Source of the DNA: Anaeropeptidivorans aminofermentans
Lineage (GTDB): Bacteria; Bacillota; Clostridia; Lachnospirales; UBA5962
DNA length: 64,000 nucleotides
Direction: 5' to 3'
Assembly (NCBI RefSeq): GCF_940670685.1
Contig: NZ_OW711693.1
Span: 2,170,001 to 2,234,000 of the forward strand
The notes under the pieces are model-generated. The model was not told where the DNA came from. It made no database searches and was given only the letters and a program-made list of their open reading frames with translations. Shown in pieces: positions 1 to 8,869 of this stretch (position 1 is its first letter; every line of letters begins with the position of its first letter). Made by a program: the position numbers and the translations under genes.

Positions 1-1
1 T

Positions 2-580
2 AACTGCCTGAAGGCCAACTATGATAAAATATTCAATAGCGATATCATCACAGACCTTATTAAGGTTCTCGGCTGCGGTGTTGAAATAAAAACAAAGCAT
101 AATAAGGATTTTAACTCCTTTGACCTTTCTCTTTTAAGATGGAATAAAATTATCATCTGTACAGATGCAGACTTTGACGGCTTCCAGATAAGGACGTTGA
201 TTCTTACCATGCTGTACCGCCTTATGCCTACTCTTATTGAAGAGCATAAAATATTTATAGCAGAATCTCCTCTCTATGAAATTACCGGCGGTAAAAAAAC
301 CTATTTTGCCTACAGCGAAGGAGAAAAAGCAGATATTATTAAAAAACTCGGTGGCAAATGCCATATTCAGCGTTCCAAAGGTCTCGGAGAAAATGAGCCT
401 GAAATGATGTGGCAGACGACCATGAACCCTGAAACCAGAAAGCTTATTGCTGTTATTCCCGAGGATATTGAAAACACTCAGCGAATCTTTGATATTCTTC
501 TTGGGGACAATTTAAAAGGCCGTAAGGATTTTATAGAGGAATTCGGCCATAAATATATTGATATGACTGAAATCGTCTAG
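2..580 (+). CDS. parE: Type IIA DNA topoisomerase subunit B (ParE/GyrB-like), C-terminal part
   Basis: This is the last 192 codons of the ATPase/TOPRIM subunit; the N-terminal ATPase domain lies outside the window. The TOPRIM motif CTDADFDGFQIRTL is visible (usual form TDADVDGSHIRTL), with the metal-binding acidic residues kept. It is followed by the family C-terminal block QRSKGLGEN and a terminal segment with NPETRK. The variation around DGF instead of DGS is typical of the second, divergent topoisomerase pair of Clostridia rather than canonical gyrase. The subunit A gene follows on the same strand 287 bp downstream. The two proteins should form the A2B2 enzyme that decatenates or relaxes DNA with ATP. 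Confidence 0.88.
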   Translation, partial: NCLKANYDKIFNSDIITDLIKVLGCGVEIKTKHNKDFNSFDLSLLRWNKIIICTDADFDGFQIRTLILTMLYRLMPTLIEEHKIFIAESPLYEITGGKKTYFAYSEGEKADIIKKLGGKCHIQRSKGLGENEPEMMWQTTMNPETRKLIAVIPEDIENTQRIFDILLGDNLKGRKDFIEEFGHKYIDMTEIV

Positions 581-607
581 CCATGTGCTTTATAATTTTC
601 CCGCCTG

Positions 608-735
608 CTATAAAGATAGTTAACAAAACCGTATATTCATACGGACCTGAAAGACACTTTATTTAGAAAACAGAGCAGCTTTTAACGAATAGGCTTTTGT
701 TACTTCTTTATAAGAAATTTGCTTTAATTATAAAG
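608..735. repeat. Family A interspersed palindromic repeat, copy 1 (degenerate)
   Basis: Between the two topoisomerase genes. It has the family left block (GTTAACAAAACCGTATATTC), the right block (GGCTTTTGTTACTTCTTTATA) and inverted ends, but lacks a clean TATAGTAAA terminus. It fills most of the 287-bp gap and leaves the downstream ribosome-binding site GGAGG free. Confidence 0.55.
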
Positions 736-867
736 GGATATTCATCTAAAAGTGATTTACAGGTTCCTTGCTGTATCATTTTTTATCTTTGCAGAATACA
801 GATGACTTATTTAAGTTTACCCTATTCATTCTGCATTTTAAACATATGCAAAAACCGGAGGTCTTAA

Positions 868-3084
868 ATGACTAAAAAACCAACAAATGTGAATGCTGAT
901 GCCAATGTAATAAAACAAAATATCACTCACGTTCTTGAATCCAATTATATGCCCTATACCATGAGCGTCATCGTATCAAGGGCCATCCCTGAAATAGACG
1001 GTTTTAAGCCTGCCCATAGAAAGCTCCTTTATACCATGTATAAAATGGGGCTTTTAAAAGGCGGAAGAAGGAAGTCTGCAGATGTTGTGGGCCAAACCAT
1101 GCAATTAAATCCCCACGGAGATGCCAGCATATACGAAACCATGGTAAGGCTCACGAGGGGCTATGATGCTCTTCTCCATCCTTTTGTAGATTCCAAGGGC
1201 AATTTCGGTAAGGTATATTCAAGGGATATGGCCTATGCTGCAAGCAGGTATACGGAAGTAAAGCTTGCAGACATATGCAGTGAGATATTTTTTGATATTG
1301 ATAAAAATACAGTTGATTTTATAGATAATTATAACGGCACAATGAAGGAGCCGGTGCTTCTTCCCACAACATTTCCAAACCTTCTTGTTACCCCGAATCA
1401 GGGGATTGCCGTAGGGATGGCCAGCAGTATTGCAAGCTTTAATTTAAAAGAAGTATGCACGGCAACCATAGAATATATCAAAGATAAAAACACAGATTTA
1501 AAAAAGCATCTTTTAGGTCCTGATTTTTCAACCGGCGGCCAGCTGATCTATAACGAAGAAGAAATAGATAAAATATATAAAACAGGCCGGGGCGGTTTCA
1601 AGCTAAGGGCAAAATACAGATATGACAAGAAGAACTCCTGCATTGAAATATATGAAATACCCTACACAACCACGCAGGAAGCCATATGCGATAAAATTAT
1701 TACCCTCGTTAAATCCGGAAAAATAAAAGAAATTACGGAAGTCCGTGACGAAACCGATTTAAAGGGCCTAAAAATTGCCCTTGATATAAGAAAAAGTGCA
1801 GACCCTGATACCTTAATGCAAAAGCTTTTTGCAATGACTCCCCTTGTAGATACCTTTAGCTGTAATTTTAATATTCTTATTAACGGCAGGCCCAAAACCA
1901 TGGGAATAGCCGAAATCCTTGACGAATGGATTATTTTCAGAACAGAATGCATTCGGAAACAGCTAAACTATGATATCAAAAAAACCGAAGAAAAATTACA
2001 TCTTCTTGAGGGTCTTTCAAAAATACTTTTGGATATTGATAAGGCAATAAAAATCATCAGAAATACAGAGCAGGACAATATGGTAATTCCAAACTTAATG
2101 GAAGGCTTTCAAATTGACACTATCCAAGCGGAATATATAGCAGATATACGCCTTAGAAACTTAAATAAGGAATACCTTCTTAACCGAATAAAGGAAAAAG
2201 ATAATCTTGAAAACTTACTTGCAGACCTGAAAGCTACCATAGAAAGCGATAAAAAAATTCACAGCCTAATTTCCGCTTCTCTTAAAAACATTATAAAAAA
2301 ATATCAGCAGGATAGAAGAACTGAAATTATATACGAAGAAGAAATCGAAGAGATTTCAGAGGATATCTTTATAGAAGATTACGGCCTTAAACTGTTTTTA
2401 ACTGCAGAAGGCTATTTCAAAAAAATACCGCTTATTTCTTTAAGAAGCGCATCAGACCATAAATTCAAAGAAGACGATTATATGCTTACAGAGCTTGAAT
2501 CTACAAACAAGGCAGATATCCTGTTTTTTTCAAATCAAGGCTCTGTATATAAGGCAAAGGCCTATGACCTTCCCGATTGCAAGGCCTCTCTTCTGGGAGA
2601 GTATCTTCCGAACCTTCTTGATCTTTCTGAAGGGGAGAAAATAATATATATGACTGCCACTTTGGACTATTCGGGATATATGATTTTTGCTTTTGAAAAC
2701 GGAAAAATAGCCAAAATAAAAATGGATTCCTATCAGACAAAGGTCAACAGGAAAAAGCTTTTGAACGCCTACTCCTTAAAATCGCGTCTTATATTTGCAG
2801 ATTATATATATGAAGACAGAGACTATATCGGCGTAAGAGATACAGATAAGGCCACATTGTTTTCAACTGCCCTTATCGAACCGAAACAGACAAAAAATTC
2901 ATCGGGCGTGCAGTTTTATAATCTCAAGAAAAACAGTGTTCTTTCAATATTAATGCCTTCGGAAAATTTCAAATCCGACGACATTGAATATTACAGAACC
3001 AATAAAATACCCTCAACAGGTCATTTTATTACAGAAAATGATAAAAGAGCAAATGATTTGGAAGCACAGATAAAGCTTTTTTAA
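868..3084 (+). CDS. parC: Type IIA DNA topoisomerase subunit A (ParC/GyrA-like)
   Basis: The 738-residue breakage-reunion subunit. GDASIYETMVRL near residues 84-95 and the active-site context AASRYTEVKL put the catalytic tyrosine at Y128. The following block with GTMKEPVLLPTTFPN is standard for the family. Coiled-coil residues (about 365-475) lead to a short C-terminal region of about 240 residues, with no obvious GyrA box. It is therefore more like ParC or the divergent clostridial GyrA paralogue than canonical gyrase A, which is usually longer than 800 residues. The start has GGAGG 7 bases upstream. Its partner subunit B is immediately upstream. The product cuts and rejoins DNA during decatenation. 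Confidence 0.9.
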   Translation: MTKKPTNVNADANVIKQNITHVLESNYMPYTMSVIVSRAIPEIDGFKPAHRKLLYTMYKMGLLKGGRRKSADVVGQTMQLNPHGDASIYETMVRLTRGYDALLHPFVDSKGNFGKVYSRDMAYAASRYTEVKLADICSEIFFDIDKNTVDFIDNYNGTMKEPVLLPTTFPNLLVTPNQGIAVGMASSIASFNLKEVCTATIEYIKDKNTDLKKHLLGPDFSTGGQLIYNEEEIDKIYKTGRGGFKLRAKYRYDKKNSCIEIYEIPYTTTQEAICDKIITLVKSGKIKEITEVRDETDLKGLKIALDIRKSADPDTLMQKLFAMTPLVDTFSCNFNILINGRPKTMGIAEILDEWIIFRTECIRKQLNYDIKKTEEKLHLLEGLSKILLDIDKAIKIIRNTEQDNMVIPNLMEGFQIDTIQAEYIADIRLRNLNKEYLLNRIKEKDNLENLLADLKATIESDKKIHSLISASLKNIIKKYQQDRRTEIIYEEEIEEISEDIFIEDYGLKLFLTAEGYFKKIPLISLRSASDHKFKEDDYMLTELESTNKADILFFSNQGSVYKAKAYDLPDCKASLLGEYLPNLLDLSEGEKIIYMTATLDYSGYMIFAFENGKIAKIKMDSYQTKVNRKKLLNAYSLKSRLIFADYIYEDRDYIGVRDTDKATLFSTALIEPKQTKNSSGVQFYNLKKNSVLSILMPSENFKSDDIEYYRTNKIPSTGHFITENDKRANDLEAQIKLF

Positions 3085-3153
3085 AGACAAAAAAAGATTT
3101 GCCTTGTAAGTCTATAAGAATGCACCTTTTCAAAGCTCATATCTTTTGTATAA

Positions 3154-3186
3154 AAAAATCCCTCGGCTAAGCTGAGGGATTTTTAT
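3154..3186. terminator. Bidirectional rho-independent terminator
   Basis: Stem CCCTCGGC/GCTGAGGG with a 3-base loop, flanked by A7 on the left and T5 on the right, so it can act on both strands. It sits between the convergent topoisomerase A gene and the M42 peptidase operon. Confidence 0.9.
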
Positions 3187-3195
3187 TTATTAAAC

Positions 3196-4188
3196 CTAGT
3201 TCATGGGTGTTTCTAAAACCTTTACAGAAAGGTCAATACATGCCTTAATGTCTTCCAATGAGCACATTTCGCTGTCGGAATGGATATGTCTTGTAACAAC
3301 TGAAATTACCCCTGAAGGAACCCCTGATTTGGTCAAATGGATTGCACCTGAATCCGTTCCGCCGGCTGTAAGTATTTCAAACTGATGTTTAATGTTATTT
3401 TCTTTTGCTACCTTTTCCATATGCTTTACTATCGTAGGATGGCAAATAAGGGAATTATCCTTTATCTTAATGGCAGCGCCCTCCCCCATTTTCATAGGGA
3501 ATTTTAATGCGTTTGGCGTATCATAAGCAAGAGTTACGTCATAGGCAATGCCGTAATCAGGATCAACGGCATATGCGGAGGTTTTTGCACCTCTAAGGCC
3601 TACTTCTTCCTGAACGGTAAATACAAAATAAGTATCATATGCGGGATTTTTAAGCTGTTTTAATGTTTCCATCTGAATATAGCAGCCGATTCTATCGTCT
3701 AACGCAGGAGAAACTACAACGTCTCCGTTAAAATATGTTTCTGCGCTGTATACACAGATGTCTCCGGCCCTAACAAGCTTTTCAGCCTCTTCTTTATTCT
3801 TTGCACCGATATCAATATATAATTTGTCTATGGCCAAATCCTTCGCCATATCTTGAAGACGCTCACAATGAATAACGCCCTGAACACCGTTTTCAAATCT
3901 TACTCTCTGATTGAAAAGGACATAAGGAGAAAATCCGCCTATTGTTGAAAACCGAAGGAAACCGTCATCATCTACAAAATTAACCATAAGGCCGATCTGG
4001 TCCATATGGGCGGCAAGCATCATCTTAGGGCCATTGCCTTTTTTATGGGCAATTAAGTTTCCAAGGGTATCTATTTCATAATCATCCGCATAGTCCTTGA
4101 TTTCGTTTATAATATAGCTGCTTACGCTCCCCTCAGCACTTGAAGGGCCGTAAATTTGGCATATTTCCTTTATTTTATTCTTATCCAT
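3196..4188 (-). CDS. M42 family metallopeptidase (glutamyl/deblocking aminopeptidase type), third in operon
   Basis: 330 residues. It has the dinuclear-zinc M42 motifs in order: AAHMDQIGL (His/Asp), SPALDDRIG (bridging Asp), VQEEVGLRGA (catalytic Glu plus ligand Glu), AYDVT (Asp), TRHIHS (last His). M42 enzymes are large tetrahedral cytosolic aminopeptidases acting on peptides from protein turnover. The start at 4188 is chosen over an in-frame ATG 26 codons upstream because GGGAGG lies 9 bases before it. It is the last gene of a three-paralogue operon and ends 10 bp before a bidirectional terminator. Confidence 0.92.
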   Translation of the reverse strand: MDKNKIKEICQIYGPSSAEGSVSSYIINEIKDYADDYEIDTLGNLIAHKKGNGPKMMLAAHMDQIGLMVNFVDDDGFLRFSTIGGFSPYVLFNQRVRFENGVQGVIHCERLQDMAKDLAIDKLYIDIGAKNKEEAEKLVRAGDICVYSAETYFNGDVVVSPALDDRIGCYIQMETLKQLKNPAYDTYFVFTVQEEVGLRGAKTSAYAVDPDYGIAYDVTLAYDTPNALKFPMKMGEGAAIKIKDNSLICHPTIVKHMEKVAKENNIKHQFEILTAGGTDSGAIHLTKSGVPSGVISVVTRHIHSDSEMCSLEDIKACIDLSVKVLETPMN

Positions 4189-4288
4189 AAAAGCAAACCT
4201 CCCGATTATATTACAATTTACTGAATACATAAGAGTAATGGTTCTGGTTTTATTATGTAAAAGCAAATTGGAAATGTATTTTATTTGA

Positions 4289-5308
4289 CTACAATATTTT
4301 TTCTCCGCAGTATTCTTCAGTGAAAGCCTTCATCAATTTAAGAAGATTGTCATAATCCCTTTTATCCATTACGGAAACTGGAGAATGGATATACCTGCAT
4401 GGAACGGCAAGGCCGATAACAGGGGTTCCTGTTTTTCCTGTATGATATTGGCCTGCATCGGTGCCGCCGTTTTGGGTTCTTCTAAACTGGCAGGGGATGT
4501 TATGAGCTTCCGCTACCTTCGTCATGGCATCGACATATTTTCTAAGATAAATAGATGCATTGTCAATCAAAGAGATACTTGGACCGTTTCCTTGAGTATT
4601 AACGGTCTGATGAGGTTTAAGCCCCGGCATATCTGCTGAAACTGTTCCTTCGATATTCAGTATCAGGTCACAGTCGATAAGCTTTGACGTTACGGCAGAG
4701 CCTCTTAAACCTACTTCCTCCTGAACATTGAATACGGCAGTCATTTTATATGGGTAATCGCTTTTAAGCATTTCTATAAGCATGGCGCAGCCAACCCTGT
4801 CGTCAAGAGCTTTCGCCTTTATTTTATGGTCACCGAATTCAACAAATTCGCTGTCAAAGGCAACAAAATCACCAAGGCTTACAAGCTTTTCAGCTTCCTC
4901 TTTGCTTTTCGCTCCGATATCTATGTAAAGCTTATCAACGGGAAGAGCTTTTGTTCTTTCAGTAGGCTCCTGTAAATGAATCGCCTTTGTACCGATAACG
5001 CCCGTAACTTTATTTTTGCCTATTTTAACTATTTTTGAAGGGAAAATCCTCGGGTCTACGCCCCATGACTCGAATTTCAAATACCCGTCATTATCTATCC
5101 ATGTAACTATAAGGCCTACTTCGTCCATATGGGCGGCATAGCCTATATGCCTTCCCTCTGCATTTTTATTTTTAACGGCAATCAAAGAACCAAGCCTGTC
5201 GGTATATAGTTCATCCACATGGTCCTTAATTTCATTTTTAATAAATTCTCTGACTTCTCCTTCATTTCCGGGAAGGCCGTTTAAATCAGTGAGTTTTTTT
5301 ATAAGCAT
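4289..5308 (-). CDS. M42 family metallopeptidase (FrvX/cellulase-M type), second in operon
   Basis: 339 residues. Motifs: AAHMDEVGL, KALDDRVG, VQEEVGLRGS, an NIEGT block where the other two paralogues have a D-V-T block, then CRYIHSP at the C terminus. All metal-binding positions are occupied. The Glu in NIEGT and the GGTDAGQYH segment fit the FrvX-type branch. The start at 5308 follows GGAGGAG by 7 bases and overlaps the stop of the upstream paralogue by 10 bp, which suggests translational coupling. The product is expected to be a cytosolic aminopeptidase. The different fourth ligand suggests a substrate range different from its neighbours. Confidence 0.92.
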   Translation of the reverse strand: MLIKKLTDLNGLPGNEGEVREFIKNEIKDHVDELYTDRLGSLIAVKNKNAEGRHIGYAAHMDEVGLIVTWIDNDGYLKFESWGVDPRIFPSKIVKIGKNKVTGVIGTKAIHLQEPTERTKALPVDKLYIDIGAKSKEEAEKLVSLGDFVAFDSEFVEFGDHKIKAKALDDRVGCAMLIEMLKSDYPYKMTAVFNVQEEVGLRGSAVTSKLIDCDLILNIEGTVSADMPGLKPHQTVNTQGNGPSISLIDNASIYLRKYVDAMTKVAEAHNIPCQFRRTQNGGTDAGQYHTGKTGTPVIGLAVPCRYIHSPVSVMDKRDYDNLLKLMKAFTEEYCGEKIL

Positions 5309-6348
5309 AAAATCTCCTCCAAATCCCTTCCGCATAAATCCTTAACAAAACTGGATATAAGCTTAGCAGTTAAATAAACGTCCTTCATGCATAAGGTCTC
5401 GACAGATGTATGCATATATTTAAGAGGAATGCTTACTACGCCGCTTGCAGCGCCTACTCCTGAAACTTGCATGGTAAAAGCATCTGTTCCTGAATGCCTT
5501 GGGGCAACATCAATCTGATAAGGCAGGAAATTATCCTTTGCGCTCTTTACAAGAAGTTCGTATACTCTGGGGCTTATGTTAGGGCCGATGCTGATAACTG
5601 CGCCGCCGCCCATTTTCTTGCCTTCTCTGTCGTTTACATCGGGGGTCTTTCCATGGGTAACATCTATTGCGATGGCGATATTGGGCTCAATTGCGTAAGC
5701 CGCAACCATAGCGCCTCTGCAGCCGATTTCTTCCTGAACGCTTCCCACATAGTATATGTCTATATCTGTATCTACATTTTTAAGTTCTTTCATCGCTTCA
5801 TATAAAACAGCTACGCCGGCTCTGTCGTCAATGGCTTTTCCGGCAATATTGTCGTTTTGAAGCGCTACAATTTCTCTTTTAAGGGTAATCACATCACCTA
5901 AGGCAACCTTTTCCTTAAGCTTATCCATACTAAAGCCTGTATCTATTACCATATCTTCGATTTTATGAGCATTTTTAGCCTCTTCCGGCTTTGTAATATG
6001 GGGTGGTTTTACTCCTATAACACCAAATATATCTTCTTTGCCGTGAATAATAACCTCTTGGCCTACAAGGGCCCGCTGGTCATAACCGCCGATATTGGTA
6101 AATTTAAGAAATCCGCCTTCCTCATATTCCGTAACCATAAGACCTATTTCATCAATGTGGGCGGCAAACAATATTTTATACTTTCCGCTGCCCTTTTTAT
6201 GCCCTATTACATTGCCGAGCTTATCAATACGAACCTCATCGCAGTATTCAGAAAAGGCTTCTGCTGTCATTTTGCCAACCTTTTCTTCAAAGCCGCTTAC
6301 TGAGGAAGCATTCGCAAGACGTATTAAGAATTCCTTCGTATCGGACAA
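5299..6348 (-). CDS. M42 family metallopeptidase, first in operon (TTG start)
   Basis: 349 residues. Motifs: AAHIDEIGL, KAIDDRAG, SVQEEIGCRGA, AIDVTHG and KYMHTS give the complete M42 dizinc centre. The start is TTG, preceded by AGGAGGTG and a run of six T; no ATG is as well placed. It leads a three-gene operon of M42 paralogues with overlapping or closely spaced genes. Having three different copies together suggests complementary N-terminal specificities in peptide breakdown; this is inference, as specificity cannot be read from the sequence. Confidence 0.92.
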   Translation of the reverse strand: MSDTKEFLIRLANASSVSGFEEKVGKMTAEAFSEYCDEVRIDKLGNVIGHKKGSGKYKILFAAHIDEIGLMVTEYEEGGFLKFTNIGGYDQRALVGQEVIIHGKEDIFGVIGVKPPHITKPEEAKNAHKIEDMVIDTGFSMDKLKEKVALGDVITLKREIVALQNDNIAGKAIDDRAGVAVLYEAMKELKNVDTDIDIYYVGSVQEEIGCRGAMVAAYAIEPNIAIAIDVTHGKTPDVNDREGKKMGGGAVISIGPNISPRVYELLVKSAKDNFLPYQIDVAPRHSGTDAFTMQVSGVGAASGVVSIPLKYMHTSVETLCMKDVYLTAKLISSFVKDLCGRDLEEILCL

Positions 6349-6480
6349 AAAAACACCTCCTGATATAAATTTATATTATTATGATAAAACAGATGAAAAT
6401 ATTTAAGGGTACATTCCGTAATAAAAAATTATAACAGGCTAACTATTCAGAAGAATATATCCTTAAAATAATAAAAACTT

Positions 6481-6579
6481 GTATTTCTGTTAAGAAATAC
6501 GTGGGGTTACTATAGCCTTTATGAATATATTCTCCTGCGGAAAAAATATTCATAAACAGCCTCTCCTCATGAGGAGAAG
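6481..6579. repeat. Cluster of three different short palindromes
   Basis: Three separate inverted repeats lie in 100 bp. The first is GTATTTCT-GTTA-AGAAATAC (6481-6500). The second has arms TTTATGAATAT/ATATTCATAAA (6518-6556). The third is CTCCTCATGAGGAG (about 6563-6577). They directly precede the 87-bp tandem array. None has a clean T-run, so simple terminators are unlikely. Confidence 0.75.
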
Positions 6580-6585
6580 CAGATT

Positions 6586-7020
6586 GGGCTATTGCAATCA
6601 CTTTTGACATTCATACATTTTTCTTCCCAAAATGTATTCATGAATAAAATCAAGCTTTGCTTGATTTTACCTGGGCTATTGCAATCACTTTTAACATTCA
6701 TACATTTTTCTCCGCAAAATGTATTCATGAATAAAATCAAGCTTTGCTTGATTTTACCTGGGCTATTGCAATCACTTCTACCATTCATACATTTTTCTTC
6801 CCAAAATGTATTCATGAATAAAATCAAGCTTCGCTTGATTTTACCTGGGCTATTGCAATCACTTTTGACATTCATACATTTTTCTTCGGAAAATGTATTC
6901 ATGAATAAAATCAAGCGACCCTTGATTTTACCTGGGCTATTGCAATCACTTTTGACATTCATACATTTTTCTTCGGAAAATGTATTCATGAATAAAATCA
7001 AGCTTCGCTTGATTTTATTC
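6586..7020. repeat. Tandem array, five copies of an 87-bp palindrome-containing unit
   Basis: The unit starts GGGCTATTGCAATCACT at 6586, 6673, 6760, 6847 and 6934, exactly 87 bp apart. The last copy ends at about 7018. Each unit holds two hairpins: ATACATTTT/AAAATGTAT with a varying middle (TCTTCCC, TCTCCGC, TCTTCGG), and AAAATCAAGC/GCTTGATTTT with a 3-base loop. Copies differ at a few positions, mostly in the loops. As 87 is divisible by three, open frames run through on both strands, but they have no ribosome-binding site and are not genes. Confidence 0.95.
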
Positions 7021-7176
7021 ACATTATACCATAATCGTGATGAGGATTCCTATAGTTTCCAAATAAATATATATAAAAGAATAACTGAATAATTTTTATA
7101 AGATATTAGCACCAAAATAATGTATAATACTAGACATATATAATTCAATTTACATAACATTACAAAGGAGCTTAAT

Positions 7177-8316
7177 ATGAGAGAGGATAAATTATATTAT
7201 CAGGACCCTTACCTTGTGGCGTTTGATTCGACGGTTATTGAATGCATTCCAAAGGGTAATTTATATACTGTAATTCTTGAAAAAACAGCCTTCTATCCCG
7301 AAGGCGGCGGCCAAAGCTATGATATTGGATATATTGATAACGCTAAAGTTTTAGAGGTTCATACTGTTGACGGAAAAGTAGTCCATACTACGGATACTTC
7401 CCTTACTCCCGGTGAAAAATGCCATGGTGTCATCAATTGGGAAAGGCGTTTTAGCCATATGCAGCATCATACTGCCGAGCATATCGTATCGGGAATTATC
7501 CATAAGCTTTATGGGGCTGATAATATAGGATTTCATCTGGGAACAGAATTTGTAACTATGGATTATAATGTCAATTTAAATGACAGCGATATTGAAAAAA
7601 TAGAGCTTTTAAGCAATGAAGCCGTATATAAAAATCTTCCTGTTAAAATAGATTATTATGACAGTGTTCCTCCTATCAGCTATAGAAGCAAAATAGAAAT
7701 AGAAGGAGAAATCAGAATCGTAACCGTAGAAGACTATGATGTATGTGCCTGCTGCGGTACCCAGACGAAAACTACAGGGGAAATAGGAACCATAAAAATC
7801 ATTGATTTTCATAAATATAAAGGCGGTACAAGGCTTTATATGCTTTGCGGAGATAAGGCCATTAAAGACTATCAGCTAAAACAAAATAATATAAAAAGCA
7901 TATCGGCTCTTCTTTCGGTTAAGCCTGAAAGCTCTTTTACAGCCGTTCAAAATCTGCTTGAAGAAAAAAACAGCCTTAAGCAGGAAATATCAAGGCTTAA
8001 AATGTCTCTTCACAGGCTGAAAGCAGAAGCTATTGAACCCTCTTCAAAAGTAATCCTTTTCATGGAAGACTACTCCATGGAAGATTTAATTAAATTTGGG
8101 GGAATTATAAAAGAAAAGGCCCCTTTGATAGCTCTTTTCTCTGGGAAAGACGATGAAGGCTATAAATACTGCGTTTATTCAGAAGATAACGACATTAAAG
8201 CTTTAGCATCAAAGATAAATTCAGCCCTAAATGGCAAAGGCGGAGGAAGAGAATTTATATCTGGCAATATGAATTCCTTAAAAAAAGATATAGAAGAGTT
8301 TTTCGAATCTCTGTAA
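7177..8316 (+). CDS. Alanyl-tRNA editing protein, AlaX-L type with DHHA1 domain
   Basis: 379 residues. The N-terminal beta-barrel has TAFYPEGGGQ (residues 38-46) as in AlaRS editing domains. The zinc-site helix contains QHHTAEH (H98 and H102) and the distal site CACCGTQTKTTGEIG (C190, C192, C193). A coiled coil (about 255-285) precedes a DHHA1-like C terminus with GKGGGREFISG. AlaX-L proteins hydrolyse Ser- or Gly-tRNA(Ala) in trans. The usual fourth zinc ligand, His in CGGTH, is Gln196 here (codon CAG), so metal binding may differ or use the extra cysteine. AAGGAG lies 8 bases before the ATG. It is a monocistronic gene. Confidence 0.88.
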   Translation: MREDKLYYQDPYLVAFDSTVIECIPKGNLYTVILEKTAFYPEGGGQSYDIGYIDNAKVLEVHTVDGKVVHTTDTSLTPGEKCHGVINWERRFSHMQHHTAEHIVSGIIHKLYGADNIGFHLGTEFVTMDYNVNLNDSDIEKIELLSNEAVYKNLPVKIDYYDSVPPISYRSKIEIEGEIRIVTVEDYDVCACCGTQTKTTGEIGTIKIIDFHKYKGGTRLYMLCGDKAIKDYQLKQNNIKSISALLSVKPESSFTAVQNLLEEKNSLKQEISRLKMSLHRLKAEAIEPSSKVILFMEDYSMEDLIKFGGIIKEKAPLIALFSGKDDEGYKYCVYSEDNDIKALASKINSALNGKGGGREFISGNMNSLKKDIEEFFESL

Positions 8317-8412
8317 TATTTCTATTATCTTTTTTATTTGTACAGATTCTTTAGATGAAATTGAGATTGTAAAGCAATTCAAACCCATACTCCCTAAGTT
8401 CACAGGGTATGG

Positions 8413-8651
8413 TTAATTTAAAGTGAAACAGAAGCAAAACCGTAAACCGTATATTACTTGAATTCATATGAAATAGCAGCATTGTCAATTTGCTTTTCTC
8501 TTATTTTATGCCCTCTAAAGTCAAATGCTTATAGCAGTAAAAGCAAATTGACTATACTCAGGCTCAAAAACGTATTATTTTCGAAGAAAATCTATGTTTT
8601 TAAATCTCTAGTGAATGTTTTTTGTTCCTTCTTTATAAGTAATTTACTATA
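8413..8651. repeat. Family A repeat, copy 2, interrupted by a family B repeat
   Basis: The left part (AATTTAAAGTGAAACAGAAG, then CAAAACCGTA) and right part (CTCAAAAACGTA, a TTTTCGAAGAAAAT core, and a TTTACTATA end) match family A copies near 13.4 and 51.5 kb. About 103 bp of family B sits in the middle. Together they fill the 553-bp gap 8317-8869 with a terminator. Short open frames here resemble those in other family A copies and are by-products of the repeat. Confidence 0.75.
8455..8557. repeat. Family B repeat, copy 1, nested in family A copy 2
   Basis: Starts TACTTGAATTCATATGAAAT. The long arms GTCAATTTGCTTTT and AAAAGCAAATTGAC can pair, with an inner CTTATTTTATGCCCTCT block as in copies 2 and 3. 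Confidence 0.8.
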
Positions 8652-8700
8652 TTCCTGAACCGTTATCCGCCCTGTTTGCTAAACTCATGCCCATCATAAC

Positions 8701-8736
8701 AAAAAGAACTCTATTTAATCGAATAGAGTTCTTTTT
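8701..8736. terminator. Bidirectional terminator
   Basis: Perfect stem AAAAAGAACTCTATT / AATAGAGTTCTTTTT around TAATCG. It lies between the convergent AlaX-L gene (+) and CPBP gene (-). Confidence 0.88.
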
Positions 8737-8869
8737 ATATGGAATGATAAAGTATTCATAAGGAGAACTTCTGGATTCTCATAAAATATGTCTTTTCGGT
8801 ATTAACAAGTAATTTAGGAATTTAAATACGCCGTTCAAGAAAAAGGAACGGTGTTGACCCATCACTATA

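Noticed and set aside
6586-7020. CRISPR array
   Set aside because: The units are contiguous with no unique spacers, contain palindromes, and no cas gene is near.
6567-7092. Open frames of 151 and 166 codons on both strands in the 87-bp array
   Set aside because: They repeat because 87 is a multiple of three. There is no ribosome-binding site, and the products are pure repeats with no family resemblance.
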